Of a DNA stretch of 64,000 bases, positions 19,311-28,808 are shown in pieces. The DNA is from Maribacter antarcticus DSM 21422 (GTDB lineage Bacteria; Bacteroidota; Bacteroidia; Flavobacteriales; Flavobacteriaceae). The stretch spans positions 286,685-350,684 of the forward strand of contig NZ_JHZC01000007.1 of assembly GCF_000621125.1 (NCBI RefSeq), in the 5' to 3' direction. A model generated the notes under the pieces. That model worked only from the letters and a program-made list of their open reading frames with translations. It had not been told where the DNA came from and searched no databases. Position 1 is the first letter of the stretch, and every line of letters begins with the position of its first letter. A program made the translations under genes and the position numbers.

Positions 19311-19424
19311 ATTTAATATCAATCTATAGCCGTATTTCGGGACGTGACAATTTGTAGTTTTCAACTTAAGAACTTGAAAATGCGGACTAAATATAACCTT
19401 AAACGAAATAAAATCGAAACTAAA

Positions 19425-20741
19425 ATGAAAAACACACTTCTATTGCTCCTATTAATCTTGCTTTTGGGTTTTCAAAATACAAACGCCCAATCGAATAGTA
19501 TCCAAAACAAAATCCAAACTAACGTAAAAGGGATTGAGCAGAAGGTGATTGATTGGCGCAGGGATATTCATCAACATCCTGAATTAGGCAATCGCGAAGT
19601 TCGAACTGCAGCTCTCGTGGCAACCCATTTACAATCGCTTGGAATGGAAGTACAAACTAATGTTGGTATAACGGGTGTCATAGGTACTCTTAAAGGTAGT
19701 CTTCCAGGCCCTGTAATAGCGTTACGAGCAGATATGGATGCCTTACCTGTCTTAGAAAGAACTCCTGTTCCTTTTGCCTCCAAAGTTAAAACTATGTACG
19801 ATGGAAAAGAAACGAATGTGATGCATGCTTGTGGTCACGATTCTCACGTAGCCATTCTCATGGGTGTTGCCGAAATTTTGTCTGGCATGCAAAAGGACTT
19901 AAAAGGAACCGTTAAATTTATTTTTCAACCTGCTGAAGAAGGGGTTCCGAAAGGGGAAGAAGGTGGTGCCGAACTTATGGTTAAAGAGGGCGCATTAAAA
20001 AACCCACAGGTTGATGTTATCTTCGGACTTCATATTAATGCGCAAGTTGAGGTTGGAAAAATCACCTATCGCCCTGGTGGAATGTTTGCAGGAGTTGCTG
20101 ACTTGAAGATTACAGTAAAAGGAAAGTCGTCACATGGTGCAGAACCTTGGTCTTCAGTTGATCCGATTGTAACGGCTGCACAAATCATCAATAATCTTCA
20201 AACCATAATTAGCCGTAATATCAATATTACACGAAATGCTGCTGTGGTTACTATTGGTTCTATACATGGTGGTAACCGTTCCAACATAATTCCTGAACAA
20301 GTGGAGATGTTAGGAACGGTAAGAACGTTAAGTGATGCTGATGAAAAATTGATTTTTGAACGTATTTTTCAAATAGCAACTAAAACCGCTGAAGCAAACG
20401 GGGCTGAAGCTATTGTGGAACTACCGTATTCATCGCATTATCCAGTTACCTTCAATAACCTTGAACTTACAGCCAAAATGTTGCCTTCCTTACAGAAATC
20501 TGCTGGCTTGTCAAATGTGCTGCTGGTACCGGCAGAAACTGGAGCAGAGGATTTTTCATTTTTTGCTAATGAAGTCCCAGGTTTTTATTTTTATATAGGT
20601 GGATTGCCAAAAGGGCAAGATTCAGAAACTTCAGCGCCTCATCACACTCCAGATTTTTTTATTGATGAAAGTGGGTTTAGTACCGGGATTAATGCAATGG
20701 TAAATTTAGTAGCTGATTATATGGAAATGGGTAAGTTGTAA
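19425..20741 (+). CDS. M20D-type amidohydrolase/aminoacylase, exported, 438 aa
   Basis: I place the start at ATG 19425 because it opens a clean signal peptide (MKNTLLLLLLILLLGFQNTN-AQ); the longer frame upstream begins inside the IS3 end. The mature enzyme shows IAA-amino-acid-hydrolase/hippurate-hydrolase signatures: WRRDIHQHPELGNRE, ALRADMDALPVLE, HACGHDSHVAILMG (metal-binding Cys and His), QPAEEGVPKGEEGGA (Glu), the dimerisation insert, and PAETGAEDFSFFANEVPGFY with a late His (APHHTPDF). It hydrolyses N-acyl amino acids, most likely in the periplasm. The IS3 right end lies 76 bases upstream, so its native promoter may have been replaced or lost. Confidence 0.9.
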   Translation: MKNTLLLLLLILLLGFQNTNAQSNSIQNKIQTNVKGIEQKVIDWRRDIHQHPELGNREVRTAALVATHLQSLGMEVQTNVGITGVIGTLKGSLPGPVIALRADMDALPVLERTPVPFASKVKTMYDGKETNVMHACGHDSHVAILMGVAEILSGMQKDLKGTVKFIFQPAEEGVPKGEEGGAELMVKEGALKNPQVDVIFGLHINAQVEVGKITYRPGGMFAGVADLKITVKGKSSHGAEPWSSVDPIVTAAQIINNLQTIISRNINITRNAAVVTIGSIHGGNRSNIIPEQVEMLGTVRTLSDADEKLIFERIFQIATKTAEANGAEAIVELPYSSHYPVTFNNLELTAKMLPSLQKSAGLSNVLLVPAETGAEDFSFFANEVPGFYFYIGGLPKGQDSETSAPHHTPDFFIDESGFSTGINAMVNLVADYMEMGKL

Positions 20742-20864
20742 AAAAATAAAAACGGTACTTAATAATGTTTATGGGGAATTATAAATACATTTTAACTAAA
20801 CGTTGAAGTTCAGTATGACCCATTGCCCTAACGAATACAAAACTAATTTTGTAAAAAACATAAG

Positions 20865-21302
20865 ATGAAAGTATTAGCAATAGAAGTTATGAGTAATGCA
20901 GCAGGGATGCTGCTTATAGATGGCAATCAAAAAACGTATTCGGTAACAAATCTTGGCAAAGCACTATCCATACCAAAAGAAGATACGTCAATAAAAAGCA
21001 TCATAGCGTTTCAAGCGAATTTCGCTATGCATCTTCAGAATCAAACTATTGATAAGGTTGTTTTATGCGAAGGAGGAAATGACTCAAAGAAAATGAGAGT
21101 TAGAATGGAATTTGCAATTCTTAGTGAATGTGAAAAGCAGGCTATTGACAATGTAACCTATCCTACAGGTTCTTGCACACGATTAATTAACTCAACGTAT
21201 AAAAAAGATACAGGCCGGGAATTTTCAGACGAATTAGCTAGTTTTAAATTGCCTAAATATATGGGGAAATCACTTGCTGCTGGTTGGCGGTTTTTAGAAT
21301 AA
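20865..21302 (+). CDS. DUF3010-like hypothetical protein, 145 aa
   Basis: A cytosolic protein starting MKVLAIEVMSNAAGMLLIDG, with later IDKVVLCEGGNDSKKMRVRM and a Cys/Ser-rich YPTGSCTRLINSTYKKDTG. Length and the strand pattern at the N-terminus (MKVxxIExxxxxAxxxLLDG) resemble DUF3010 proteins, which have an RNase-H-like look and unknown function. I hold the family link loosely. It is preceded by 120 bases without a gene after the amidohydrolase and followed by about 180 non-coding bases. Confidence 0.55.
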   Translation: MKVLAIEVMSNAAGMLLIDGNQKTYSVTNLGKALSIPKEDTSIKSIIAFQANFAMHLQNQTIDKVVLCEGGNDSKKMRVRMEFAILSECEKQAIDNVTYPTGSCTRLINSTYKKDTGREFSDELASFKLPKYMGKSLAAGWRFLE

Positions 21303-21496
21303 TAGCATATTAGGAAGGCATTAAAAATTCTGATTATAGCCAAATAAAAAGAATGCTATGTGATAGGCTTATCACTATTGAGTGGGGAGATGCCATGGCC
21401 TATTTCCATAAAGTTCCTATGAAAAATTTAAATAGGATTCTGTCTTTAGGCCTAGTTACGCATTGATTTTGATAGAAAACTCAAGATGTGCGCGCT

Positions 21497-21784
21497 ATGG
21501 CTACGGTGACTATAAATTCTTTAAAAGATGAATTTTCAAAGAACAATCCTATGAGCTTTAGGTATAGGTTTCATTTTAAATCAGGAAAATTAGCCAAAAT
21601 TGAAAACCTAGCCCGTCGTAATGTAAATCGGAAGCTATGGAAGAAAGAAGTGGACTCCTTAGTTAATGGGGTGAAGCTAAACCACCCTGAATTTGAGGGG
21701 TTTATTAGCGACTTAGCGATGAAAGGTACATTAAATTACATGAAAGCAATAGCATTATATAAGAACAGAGAAAGCACCCCTTAG
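21497..21784 (+). CDS. Hypothetical protein, 95 aa
   Basis: Start chosen at ATG 21497 (MATVTINSLKDEFSKNNPMS); an upstream in-frame start at 21488 would add three residues. The protein is basic and mixed helix/strand (YRFHFKSGKLAKIENLARRN), without signal peptide or membrane segment. No family recognised. The terminator-like GCAGCTTAATGCTGC at about 21807-21821 follows within 25 bases, and a convergent small gene ends there. Confidence 0.5.
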   Translation: MATVTINSLKDEFSKNNPMSFRYRFHFKSGKLAKIENLARRNVNRKLWKKEVDSLVNGVKLNHPEFEGFISDLAMKGTLNYMKAIALYKNRESTP

Positions 21785-21811
21785 CCGATAGTTGCCTGTG
21801 AATGTAGCAGC

Positions 21812-21952
21812 TTAATGCTGCTTTCTCGCCCTTTTATTTCTACTTCTCCTAAAATTCCTGCTGTTTCTTGTAAAGTAAGCGACTACACCCAACCCTACAG
21901 CAACAAAAGTGACTGTATACAAGATAGTGTAAGCCTCATTTGGTATATCCAT
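21812..21952 (-). CDS. Small single-helix membrane protein, 46 aa
   Basis: Minus-strand ATG at 21950-21952 gives MDIPNEAYTILYTVTFVAVG and then LGVVAYFTRNSRNF, closing with a very basic RRSRNKRARKQH tail, stop at 21812-21814. One membrane helix with a positive cytoplasmic tail is clear, and the sequence is of a type seen as short conserved membrane peptides. The opposite strand frame here is a shadow. No function can be given. Confidence 0.45.
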   Translation of the reverse strand: MDIPNEAYTILYTVTFVAVGLGVVAYFTRNSRNFRRSRNKRARKQH

Positions 21953-22106
21953 ATTCCTAAGATACAAAAAATAGGTAACTTATTGTTTGTTAGCTTAGTG
22001 GCGCGGTTTTACGAGGCTTGAACCGTAACATTCAGTCCTGCGAACGTCAAAGCGCTGCCTGTTTTCACTCGTCTACGGTTTCTTCTTCTGTGTAGTTTTG
22101 AATCAC

Positions 22107-22646
22107 TTAAACTTTAAATGTACCCAACTCTTGCCAGCGTTTGTCTACCTCTATACCCTTCCCGTATTTGCGATTAAAGCCAATAAAAATGGTATAGTGC
22201 CCCGCTTCACTGGTCATAAGGTCATGGTAGAATTTAGAAAGTTCTGGGTCTTTTATTTCTGCAGAAAGTAGTTTAAAGCGTTCACAGCTTCGCGTCTCTA
22301 TCATGGCAGAGAATAAGAGTCTTTCTGCCATAGATTGTAATCTACTACCCCCTTTGCTCATAAATTTGTAAAGCTCGTTTACATAGCTATCCTTGCGTTC
22401 TCTGCCTAAGGTATAGCCGCGCTTCTTTATAATATCATGTGCCATTTGAAAGTGCACCAACTCTTCTTGGGCTAGCAATACTAAATCCGTCACTAAATCT
22501 GGGTGTTCAGAATTAAAGGTAATGATGGTAATTGCGTTTGTTACCGCCTTTTGTTCACACCACGCATGATCTGTTAGTATTTTCTCTATGTTCTTTTCAG
22601 CAATGTTGACCCAGCGCGGATTTGTTGCTAATTTTAAATGAAGCGT
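22107..22646 (-). CDS. miaE: tRNA-(ms2io6A37)-hydroxylase MiaE, start codon apparently ACG
   Basis: A ferritin-like non-haem di-iron protein that hydroxylates the isopentenyl side chain of ms2i6A at position 37 of tRNAs. Read from the minus strand, the complete family pattern is present: LKLATNPRWVNIAEKN, ILTDHAWCEQKAV, LVLLAQEELVHFQMAHDIIK (Glu and His ligands), AMIETRSCERF and TSEAGHYTIFIGF. All this lies in one open frame to 22652, where TAA closes it upstream. The first ATG or GTG in frame (GTG 22491-22493) would remove about 50 residues including one Glu/His set. The family start (M-L-x-L-K-L-A-T) aligns with ACG at 22644-22646, one base from ATG. Hence it is either a gene with lost start, or one using ACG. 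Confidence 0.8.
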   Translation of the reverse strand, partial: TLHLKLATNPRWVNIAEKNIEKILTDHAWCEQKAVTNAITIITFNSEHPDLVTDLVLLAQEELVHFQMAHDIIKKRGYTLGRERKDSYVNELYKFMSKGGSRLQSMAERLLFSAMIETRSCERFKLLSAEIKDPELSKFYHDLMTSEAGHYTIFIGFNRKYGKGIEVDKRWQELGTFKV

Positions 22647-22652
22647 GGGGGT

Positions 22653-23059
22653 TTATTTTTGTAAAAACAGGGATATATTCTCCGCTGCTCGTAGCTTTAG
22701 TCTCCATAAATTACGCTTCAGAATAGCTACTTCAACATGAATAGAATATAAGAAAGGGGAAACCTACAGTTGTTCATTATACTTATTTTATTTAGGCGAA
22801 CATAAAATTTTAAGTAACACTTTATGTTACGTTAAAGGACTAATCAGTTATCCTCATTTTTTAAATATATAGTGATAGAGATACCAAAACTTATAATTAA
22901 TTTACAAGGCCATGTGTTACTCGGAATATCCTACGAATTGCGCTAAGGTTTGGTTTCCTTGTTCTAAGTTTGTCGCTTAAACACGCAACAAACCATCTGC
23001 CTAAACGAACGTTGTAAAAAATAAATTTGTGAATAATTAATTATCAATCACTTGTACTA
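22653..23059. other. Intergenic, with decayed hairpin (unit g)
   Basis: No gene seen. The stretch holds AAGTAACACTTTATGTTACGTT (a small hairpin near 22813-22834) and at about 22904-23017 a degenerate member of the hairpin family: it shares GCTTAAACACGCAACAAACC and the end ACGAACGTTGT (to 23015) with unit f, while its left arm is poorly kept. The DUF3095 gene starts 42 bases after the GTTGT end. Confidence 0.45.
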
Positions 23060-24217
23060 ATGGAAGACATACAATACTATACGGAACTAAAAAACTCAAG
23101 TAAAAATCTTATAGATTTGTTGGAGAGTGAATCCTATTTTTCTGATGTCCCAAATACGTGGCATGTGGTGGTGGTAGACATTCAAAATTCAACGCAAGCT
23201 GTTGATGAAGGGAAGCACCATCAGATAAACCTGACTGCAACAGGTGCAATAATATCAGTATTAAATACCATAAGAAAAGAGAAACAACGTACTGAAATAC
23301 CCTATTTTTTTGGTGGTGACGGAGCTACTTTCATTCTTCCAACTATGTTTCTAAATAAAGTCATACTAATCTTAGAAAATTATAGCCTTCATATTAAAAG
23401 AAATACCAATTTAATACTTAGAGTTGGACATATTTCTGTTCAACATTTGGTGACTCGAAAATATAGTCTAAAAATAGCCAAACATCAACTTACACAACAA
23501 TTATCAATCCCTATTGTTATAGGTAATGGTTTAAAAAAAGCAGAAGAAATTATTAAAACTAATTTTGAAGAAAACAACTTTGCTGTTTTTGAAAAAGACC
23601 TTTTAAATTTAGAAGGGATGGAATGCAGGTGGAAACAAATTGATCCTACCCAGGCCAAAAAAAAAGTTATTTGCCTATTATTGGATGCTATAGATGAAAC
23701 TAATCAAAGAGCTATTTATAGAGAAGTGATAACTAAAATGGATGCTATATTTGGTATATTTAAAAGTAGGCAACCTATAAAGTCTAATACTCTAAAATTA
23801 AATTTTAGTTTACTTAAAATATGGGAAGAAATGAAAATTAGTCTGGTTAATAAGAATTTGATTTACTTGCTTAAAAATTGGATTGCAACCCTTACTGGGA
23901 AATTCTATTTAAATCTCTCTCGCAATGGAAAACAGTATTTAAAACAAATTGGTCAATTATCACATACTTTTATGCTTGATGGTATGATCAATACAATTTT
24001 CACAGCCGAACAGCATAAAATAGACCTTTTTATAGCGTATCTAAATCAACTAGAAAAAGATAAAAAAATAATCTATGGTATTCATATAACACATGCAGCT
24101 GTAATGTCATGTTACGTTTTGGATAGAAAAACGAAACATTCACATTTTGTAGATGGGACGGAAGGTGGATATACTTCAGCGGCTAAAATATTAAAGAATA
24201 AATCACAAAAAGAATAA
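23060..24217 (+). CDS. DUF3095 cyclase-like protein, 385 aa
   Basis: MEDIQYYTELKNSSKNLIDL starts a soluble protein of the DUF3095 family. The N-terminal half is like a class III nucleotidyl-cyclase core: WHVVVVDIQNSTQAVDEGKH supplies the first Asp and FFGGDGATFILP the second acidic turn. The substrate-binding Asn/Arg helix of true cyclases is not evident, and the C-terminal half (DGMINTIFTAEQ, LDRKTKHSHFVDGTEGGYT) is specific to the family. Function is unproven. It is a single gene following decayed hairpin g. A second, complete, cyclase lies at 30.5 kb. Confidence 0.8.
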   Translation: MEDIQYYTELKNSSKNLIDLLESESYFSDVPNTWHVVVVDIQNSTQAVDEGKHHQINLTATGAIISVLNTIRKEKQRTEIPYFFGGDGATFILPTMFLNKVILILENYSLHIKRNTNLILRVGHISVQHLVTRKYSLKIAKHQLTQQLSIPIVIGNGLKKAEEIIKTNFEENNFAVFEKDLLNLEGMECRWKQIDPTQAKKKVICLLLDAIDETNQRAIYREVITKMDAIFGIFKSRQPIKSNTLKLNFSLLKIWEEMKISLVNKNLIYLLKNWIATLTGKFYLNLSRNGKQYLKQIGQLSHTFMLDGMINTIFTAEQHKIDLFIAYLNQLEKDKKIIYGIHITHAAVMSCYVLDRKTKHSHFVDGTEGGYTSAAKILKNKSQKE

Positions 24218-24405
24218 AACCTTAGTCCAACCAATACTATAAATTTTAGAACAGAACAAAGAAACAAAGCCTGTTAAATCGCTTAAAGTGAGTTTTCTGA
24301 CAAACAGAATTAACGAAAGCCTTGCGAATAGGAATATGCTCTTTTCCTAGACCTTAGCGGCATAAAATATTTATTTTATATGGGCCGCCATACATTAGGT
24401 ATAAT

Positions 24406-24639
24406 CTATTCCATAAAATGTTCGTCACACAAATATTTGTCCTTATCTCTGGTGTTCACACAACCGGTTATGTAGCAAACAAGACTCTCGCTAACATTAG
24501 TTATTTTTTTAACGACATAATCTGATAGTAACTCACGTCTCCATAGGTCATTTTCGATAGTCCCTGCAAACTCCATTCCGTCAGCTTGACCCTGCATATC
24601 TTGCAAGTCGTCCTTTATCTCACTTTTATCTATTTCCAT
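24406..24639 (-). CDS. Hypothetical protein, 77 aa
   Basis: MEIDKSEIKDDLQDMQGQAD opens a small acidic cytosolic protein containing four cysteines, two in CYITGCVNT and one in KYLCDEHF, which might bind metal. No family recognised. It starts 25 bases downstream of a 49-residue gene on the same strand, so the two may be cotranscribed. Could still be a chance frame. Confidence 0.4.
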   Translation of the reverse strand: MEIDKSEIKDDLQDMQGQADGMEFAGTIENDLWRRELLSDYVVKKITNVSESLVCYITGCVNTRDKDKYLCDEHFME

Positions 24640-24664
24640 TTTATTGCGTTTTAACCATTAGAAA

Positions 24665-24814
24665 TCAAACAATATCCTTAACATTATGTGTCTTAAAAGC
24701 GTTAAAGAAAAGGGTATCCTGCGCTTCAATGACCAATCGATTTTCCGAACGATAAAAACTCATAAATTTCGCGCGTTGTTCATCATCATGGCTCAATAAA
24801 ATACTCGTATTCAT
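24665..24814 (-). CDS. Small ORF, 49 aa
   Basis: MNTSILLSHDDEQRAKFMSF starts a 49-residue charged peptide ending HNVKDIV, on the minus strand just upstream of the 77-residue gene. The A-rich upstream region (24815-24860) and a perfect palindrome at 24861-24881 could form its promoter. It is too short to assign. Confidence 0.35.
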   Translation of the reverse strand: MNTSILLSHDDEQRAKFMSFYRSENRLVIEAQDTLFFNAFKTHNVKDIV

Positions 24815-24860
24815 ACTAACAAATATTTGAATCTTTATAGTGGTGCTGTTCTTATACTTT

Positions 24861-24881
24861 TTAAGACTGGAATAGTCTTAA
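24861..24881. promoter_or_regulatory. Perfect palindrome TTAAGACT-N5-AGTCTTAA
   Basis: An 8-base inverted repeat with 5-base spacer lies 47-67 bases upstream of the small minus-strand gene at 24814. It could be an operator or a small terminator. The rest of 24882-25261 has no gene that I can support. Confidence 0.35.
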
Positions 24882-25261
24882 GGATACTAAGTTGGTGCTA
24901 TTTTCTATTTAATTCTTGTTATGTATTCTCCAGGCTATTTCTTGTGCTACTTTTCTCATAATAAACCAAAAAAATATTTCTCCGAATTAGAAAAGTACTT
25001 GGAAAAAAGGTTAGCCCTCCGATGAATTTAGGCCAAAAACTAGTGACAAAATTCAACGAGGACATTCCCTTGGGGGAAAATTTATAGTTGTAATCATCCA
25101 ATTTACAATAAGAATATCCTGAGACAGTTTTCCTAATACTACCTTATCATTATTCAATTAGAATGCCAAACTTTATTGTTAGAAACATTCATACATATAT
25201 AATTGAAAATCAAATACTTAATACGAACTATTGAACTATATAATAAGCTATATTTTTAAAA

Positions 25262-25303
25262 AAAACTACGACATATCATATTTATACGATATGTCGTAGT
25301 TTT
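25262..25303 (-). terminator. Intrinsic terminator of the sigma-54 activator gene
   Basis: Perfect 16-base inverted repeat AAAACTACGACATATC / GATATGTCGTAGTTTT with a 10-base loop, 24 bases past the minus-strand stop at 25327. The A/T outer pairs give a T-tract on either strand. Confidence 0.85.
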
Positions 25304-25326
25304 GAACACTTCTTCTTAAGCTGTTT

Positions 25327-27942
25327 TTACCTTTTGATATCTTTTTTTTTCATTCGTGATTCTAAGGTAGTAGGTTGCATTCCTAATAGTTGGGCAGCCC
25401 CATTCTTACCACGTATTTTCCAATTGGTTTTCTCTAATACTTTAATAATGTAATCGCGTTCCATAGTTTCCATTGTTTTAAGCTCATCGGAGACCACAGT
25501 ATCAATACTACTATCCGTAAACCATTTACCCAATCGTAATTGGCTCCCTTGATTCACTATAATAGCGCGTTCGATTACATTTTCTAGCTCCCTTATGTTT
25601 CCAGGCCAATTGTAATTCATTAATCGTTCAATAGTTTTTTGATGTACTGTTTTTATTTTATTATTTACTTTAGGGTTGTATTTATTCACAAAGTGATGAA
25701 CCAGACTTGGGATATCATCAACCCTATTTCTTAGGGTAGGACACTCAATTGGAAAAACATTTAAACGATAGTAGAGGTCTTGTCTGAAATCGTTTTTCAA
25801 TACCTGTTTCGCCAAATTTCTGTTAGTTGCAGTAATCACTCGAACATTAACTTTTATGGTCTTTTCACCACCTACCCGTTCAAACTCACTTTCTTGAAGT
25901 ACACGTAACAGACGGGTTTGTAAACCAATAGGTAAATCGCCAATCTCATCGAGGAAGATAGTGCCTCCGTTGGCGAGTTCAAATCGTCCAATTTTTCGAT
26001 TTAAGGCACCAGTGAAAGCCCCTTTTTCGTGTCCGAAAAATTCACTTTCTATCAAATCTGTTGGAAGTGCAGAGCAATTAACTTTAACCAAAGGTTTGGC
26101 TTTTCTGTCACTTGCATTATGAATGGCTTTAGCAATAAGTTCTCTTCCTGTCCCAGTTTCTCCTAAGATAAGAACTGTCGAATCTGTTTTAGCCACCTGT
26201 TCTACCTGCTTTAGTACCTTTTTTAGGGATTTGCTAGAACCAATAATTTCGTTAAAACTTCCTTCAAGTTTTAATTCTTCTTTTAAATAAATATTCTCGG
26301 CTTCAATTTGTTGCTTTAATTCTATATTTTCATCTAAAGCTCTTTTTAAATCTAATTCTGCAGTTTTACGTTCAGTAATATCCCTTGAGACAATTATAAC
26401 CTGTGTTATTATACCAGATTTTTCAAGTGGACCCATTTGGGTCTCAAACCATATAGGTTCGCCTTTTAGTCCGTTGCCACGATGTTCAATAATTTCACTG
26501 CTTCCGCTGCCAAAAACATTTTCTAATTTATCTTTAAATTTTTCTGAAGTTTCCTTTGGAATCCAAGAGTATACAGAAGACCCAATAACATCTTTTTGTG
26601 CTAAGCCTTCAAGCGTTTTATTTATATAATTAATTTTCCCAGTTCTATCGATTTGTAATAAGAAATCCGGTACGTTTTGAGTAAATAACCTAATTCTTTC
26701 TTCGCTTTCCTTTAATTTTTTCTCAGATTGTTTACTTTCTGTAATATCTCGATTAACCCCAATTACTTTAACTAATTTACCATCAATAACAATGGGTGTA
26801 GCAGATCCGCTTAAATAGCGTGTATCTCCATTTGGTCTAATAATTCTGAAGTTCACATCGTTAATTGATTTTCTTTCGAAAATCTGCTTAAAACAACTGT
26901 CAGCATAATTTTTATCATCAGGATGTATTTGGGTACGCCATACTTCTGTATCAGTATTAAATGCTTCGCGCGTTATACCATAAAATTCTAAATGTCTATC
27001 ATTCCATAAAAGCTCCCCTGAATCAACAGTTAACTGCCATACAGCCAACTTAGCTGTATCGACTGCTAGATTAAGTCGTGCAAGCGTTTCTTTACGATTT
27101 TCTTCGTCAAGTTTTCTAAAAGTAATGTCTGTATGAGAAATAACAACTTGTTTCTCTTTTGATTTCATTAAATCAGCGCGCATAGAGAACCATTGTCTTC
27201 GATTTAGGGAATGACAAGGATACTCATATTCAAATTCTGTAGTTTTGTTCGCAAATAAATCGAGAAGACCTTCTAATATTATTCTTGAATTAGTATCTTG
27301 ATTATCTTGTTTACAAACATCAAAATAATTGTATTTAGAATAATAGTCTATTCCTTTAAGTGTTTTATTTGAATCAGCAAACTCCTTCCAAGAATCATTT
27401 ACTTGAAGTATTTTGCCAGTATCATTTATGACACAAACGCTTGCTGGTAATGAATTAAGAATAGTGCTTATGTTAGCTTCACCTTCCTCTAATTCTTTTT
27501 CATAATTTTTTCGGTTTGTGATATCACGAGTTACTCCTATAAGGTACTTGGTCCCATTACTATCAATATACCTTGTCTTTCTAGTGGAAATGATTTTCGT
27601 TTGTCCATCTCTTACTGTGAGTGATTCCTCAATTATATTTTAATGACCGGTTTTTAGTACTTGCCTATCAATCTTTAAAAAACCATCCATTTCTTCAGGA
27701 GAAATATCTTCAGCGAGCGTTTTGCCTAAAATATTAGCTCGGTCCAAATCAAAGAGTGTGCAAAATGCGTCATTCACTAAAGTCAGGATGCTATTTTCGT
27801 CCTTAACAAAAAGAGAATCACCGATATTGTTGATGATATTATCAAGATAATTTTCTTCTTGTTCTTTAATGAGCTCAATTTTGGCATGTTTTTGACCCGT
27901 AAAATCCGCTATGGCTCCTTTGCCGGTGTCTTTCTTTTTCAT
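25327..27942 (-). pseudogene. Multi-PAS sigma-54-dependent activator with one nonsense codon
   Basis: A single frame of 871 codons (ATG at 27942, MKKKDTGKGAIADFTGQKHA) is broken only by TAA at 27640-27642, where VLKTGH-stop-NIIEESLTV would read through a PAS domain (GAA to TAA is one base). Downstream come four further PAS segments, then the AAA+ domain with Walker A GETGTGRE, GAFTGA loop (GHEKGAFTGALNRKIG), Walker B GGTIFLDEIGDL, arginine-finger regions, and a Fis-type HTH (GKNGAAQLLGMQPTTLESRM). Such proteins activate RpoN promoters on sensing a small-molecule or redox signal. A shortened activator could be made from ATG 27183 (618 aa), which keeps two or three PAS domains and the whole AAA+/HTH part, so loss of function is not certain. 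Confidence 0.85.
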
Positions 27943-28808
27943 AAATATTTCTCTCTAGATGAAACCAAAATCCCAGAAGAATACATTTATTCAATTATAT
28001 ATACAGTTGAGAACTAGGTTCTAATTTTAGAATAAGTACTATTTTGTTATTGTTGTATTCGTTTAAATCAGAATTGTTAATTTAAACATTTTAAATATCA
28101 ATTAGGGCTATTATCTTTAATCTTGCCTAAATACAGAGGGTGAATACACCCAATTTTTAAAGTAGTAGAGTGCGAGTCTCTAAAAAATCTATTGGAAACT
28201 GTTCTTGAAGCGTTAGGAATATTTAAAGTTCTAGGTATCATCCAAAACCATTCCTTAAAAAAGAGTAAAATCATTAAAACACTAACTTAATATGTGTATA
28301 ATTAATGGGTTCCATACGAATTACCAAGGGACGCTTCGGGACTTTTTGGATTTTCTATTCACGTAGTATTTAATAAATTAGGTACTTAAACAAGCAATAA
28401 ACCAAATGACAAATATTAGTGGTAGTAAGGCTATGAAAAATAGGACCAACTTTTAACGATAAGAAATACGAAAATCAAGCGTCTTGTGCAACTACCTGAT
28501 GCGTCCAATAAAAAAATGCAGATCCCCAGATTGCATAGGATTCTTTGGTCGGTGTCATTGAGTTTGGTGCTGCCGTTAAAGCAAAAGTTTTAGTACCCCA
28601 TGGTAATGCAACCCAAAAAAAACTCTCCTCATAATGGGAATCAATTAGAATTATTCTCGAAATAGGAATTAGGTAATGCTTGGTCTACAAAGGCTGAAGT
28701 TGAATTAAATACGGAGCGAATTGAGATAATTAATTAAAATTAGATTCTCGAAAAGAGTTAACCTAAGCCCATCTTAACAAACCTTAAAAAGGTAGAACTA
28801 TTCTCTTA
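27943..28808. other. Long intergenic stretch with decayed hairpin (unit h) and a protein-like fragment
   Basis: No complete gene seen in 865 bases. At 28281-28425 is a degenerate hairpin-family member sharing ACTAACTTAATATGTGTATA on the left and ACTTAAACAAGCAATAAACC on the right with unit f. On the minus strand around 28485-28620 a start-less frame reads ALPWGTKTFALTAAPNSMTP then YAIWGSAFFYWTHQVVAQDA, which looks like a protein end but matches no family I recognise. Confidence 0.4.

Larger units (their letters stand above)
18045..19349 (+). mobile_element. IS3-family insertion sequence, degenerate (about 1305 bp)
   Basis: Left end TGACCCGTTCTGAAATATG (from 18045) and right end, read inward on the minus strand, TGTCACGTCCCGAAATACG (from 19349) match at 14 of 19 positions and carry the TG...CA tips. 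Between them are IS3 orfA and orfB. I cannot see a clear target duplication (CATTA before, ATTTG after). Both reading frames carry lesions, so it is likely non-autonomous. It sits between hairpin f and the M20 amidohydrolase, whose start is 76 bases from its right end. Confidence 0.85.

Noticed and set aside
24919..25101. 60-codon minus-strand frame
   Set aside because: Composition is unconvincing and it has no start context or neighbours that support it; left as intergenic.
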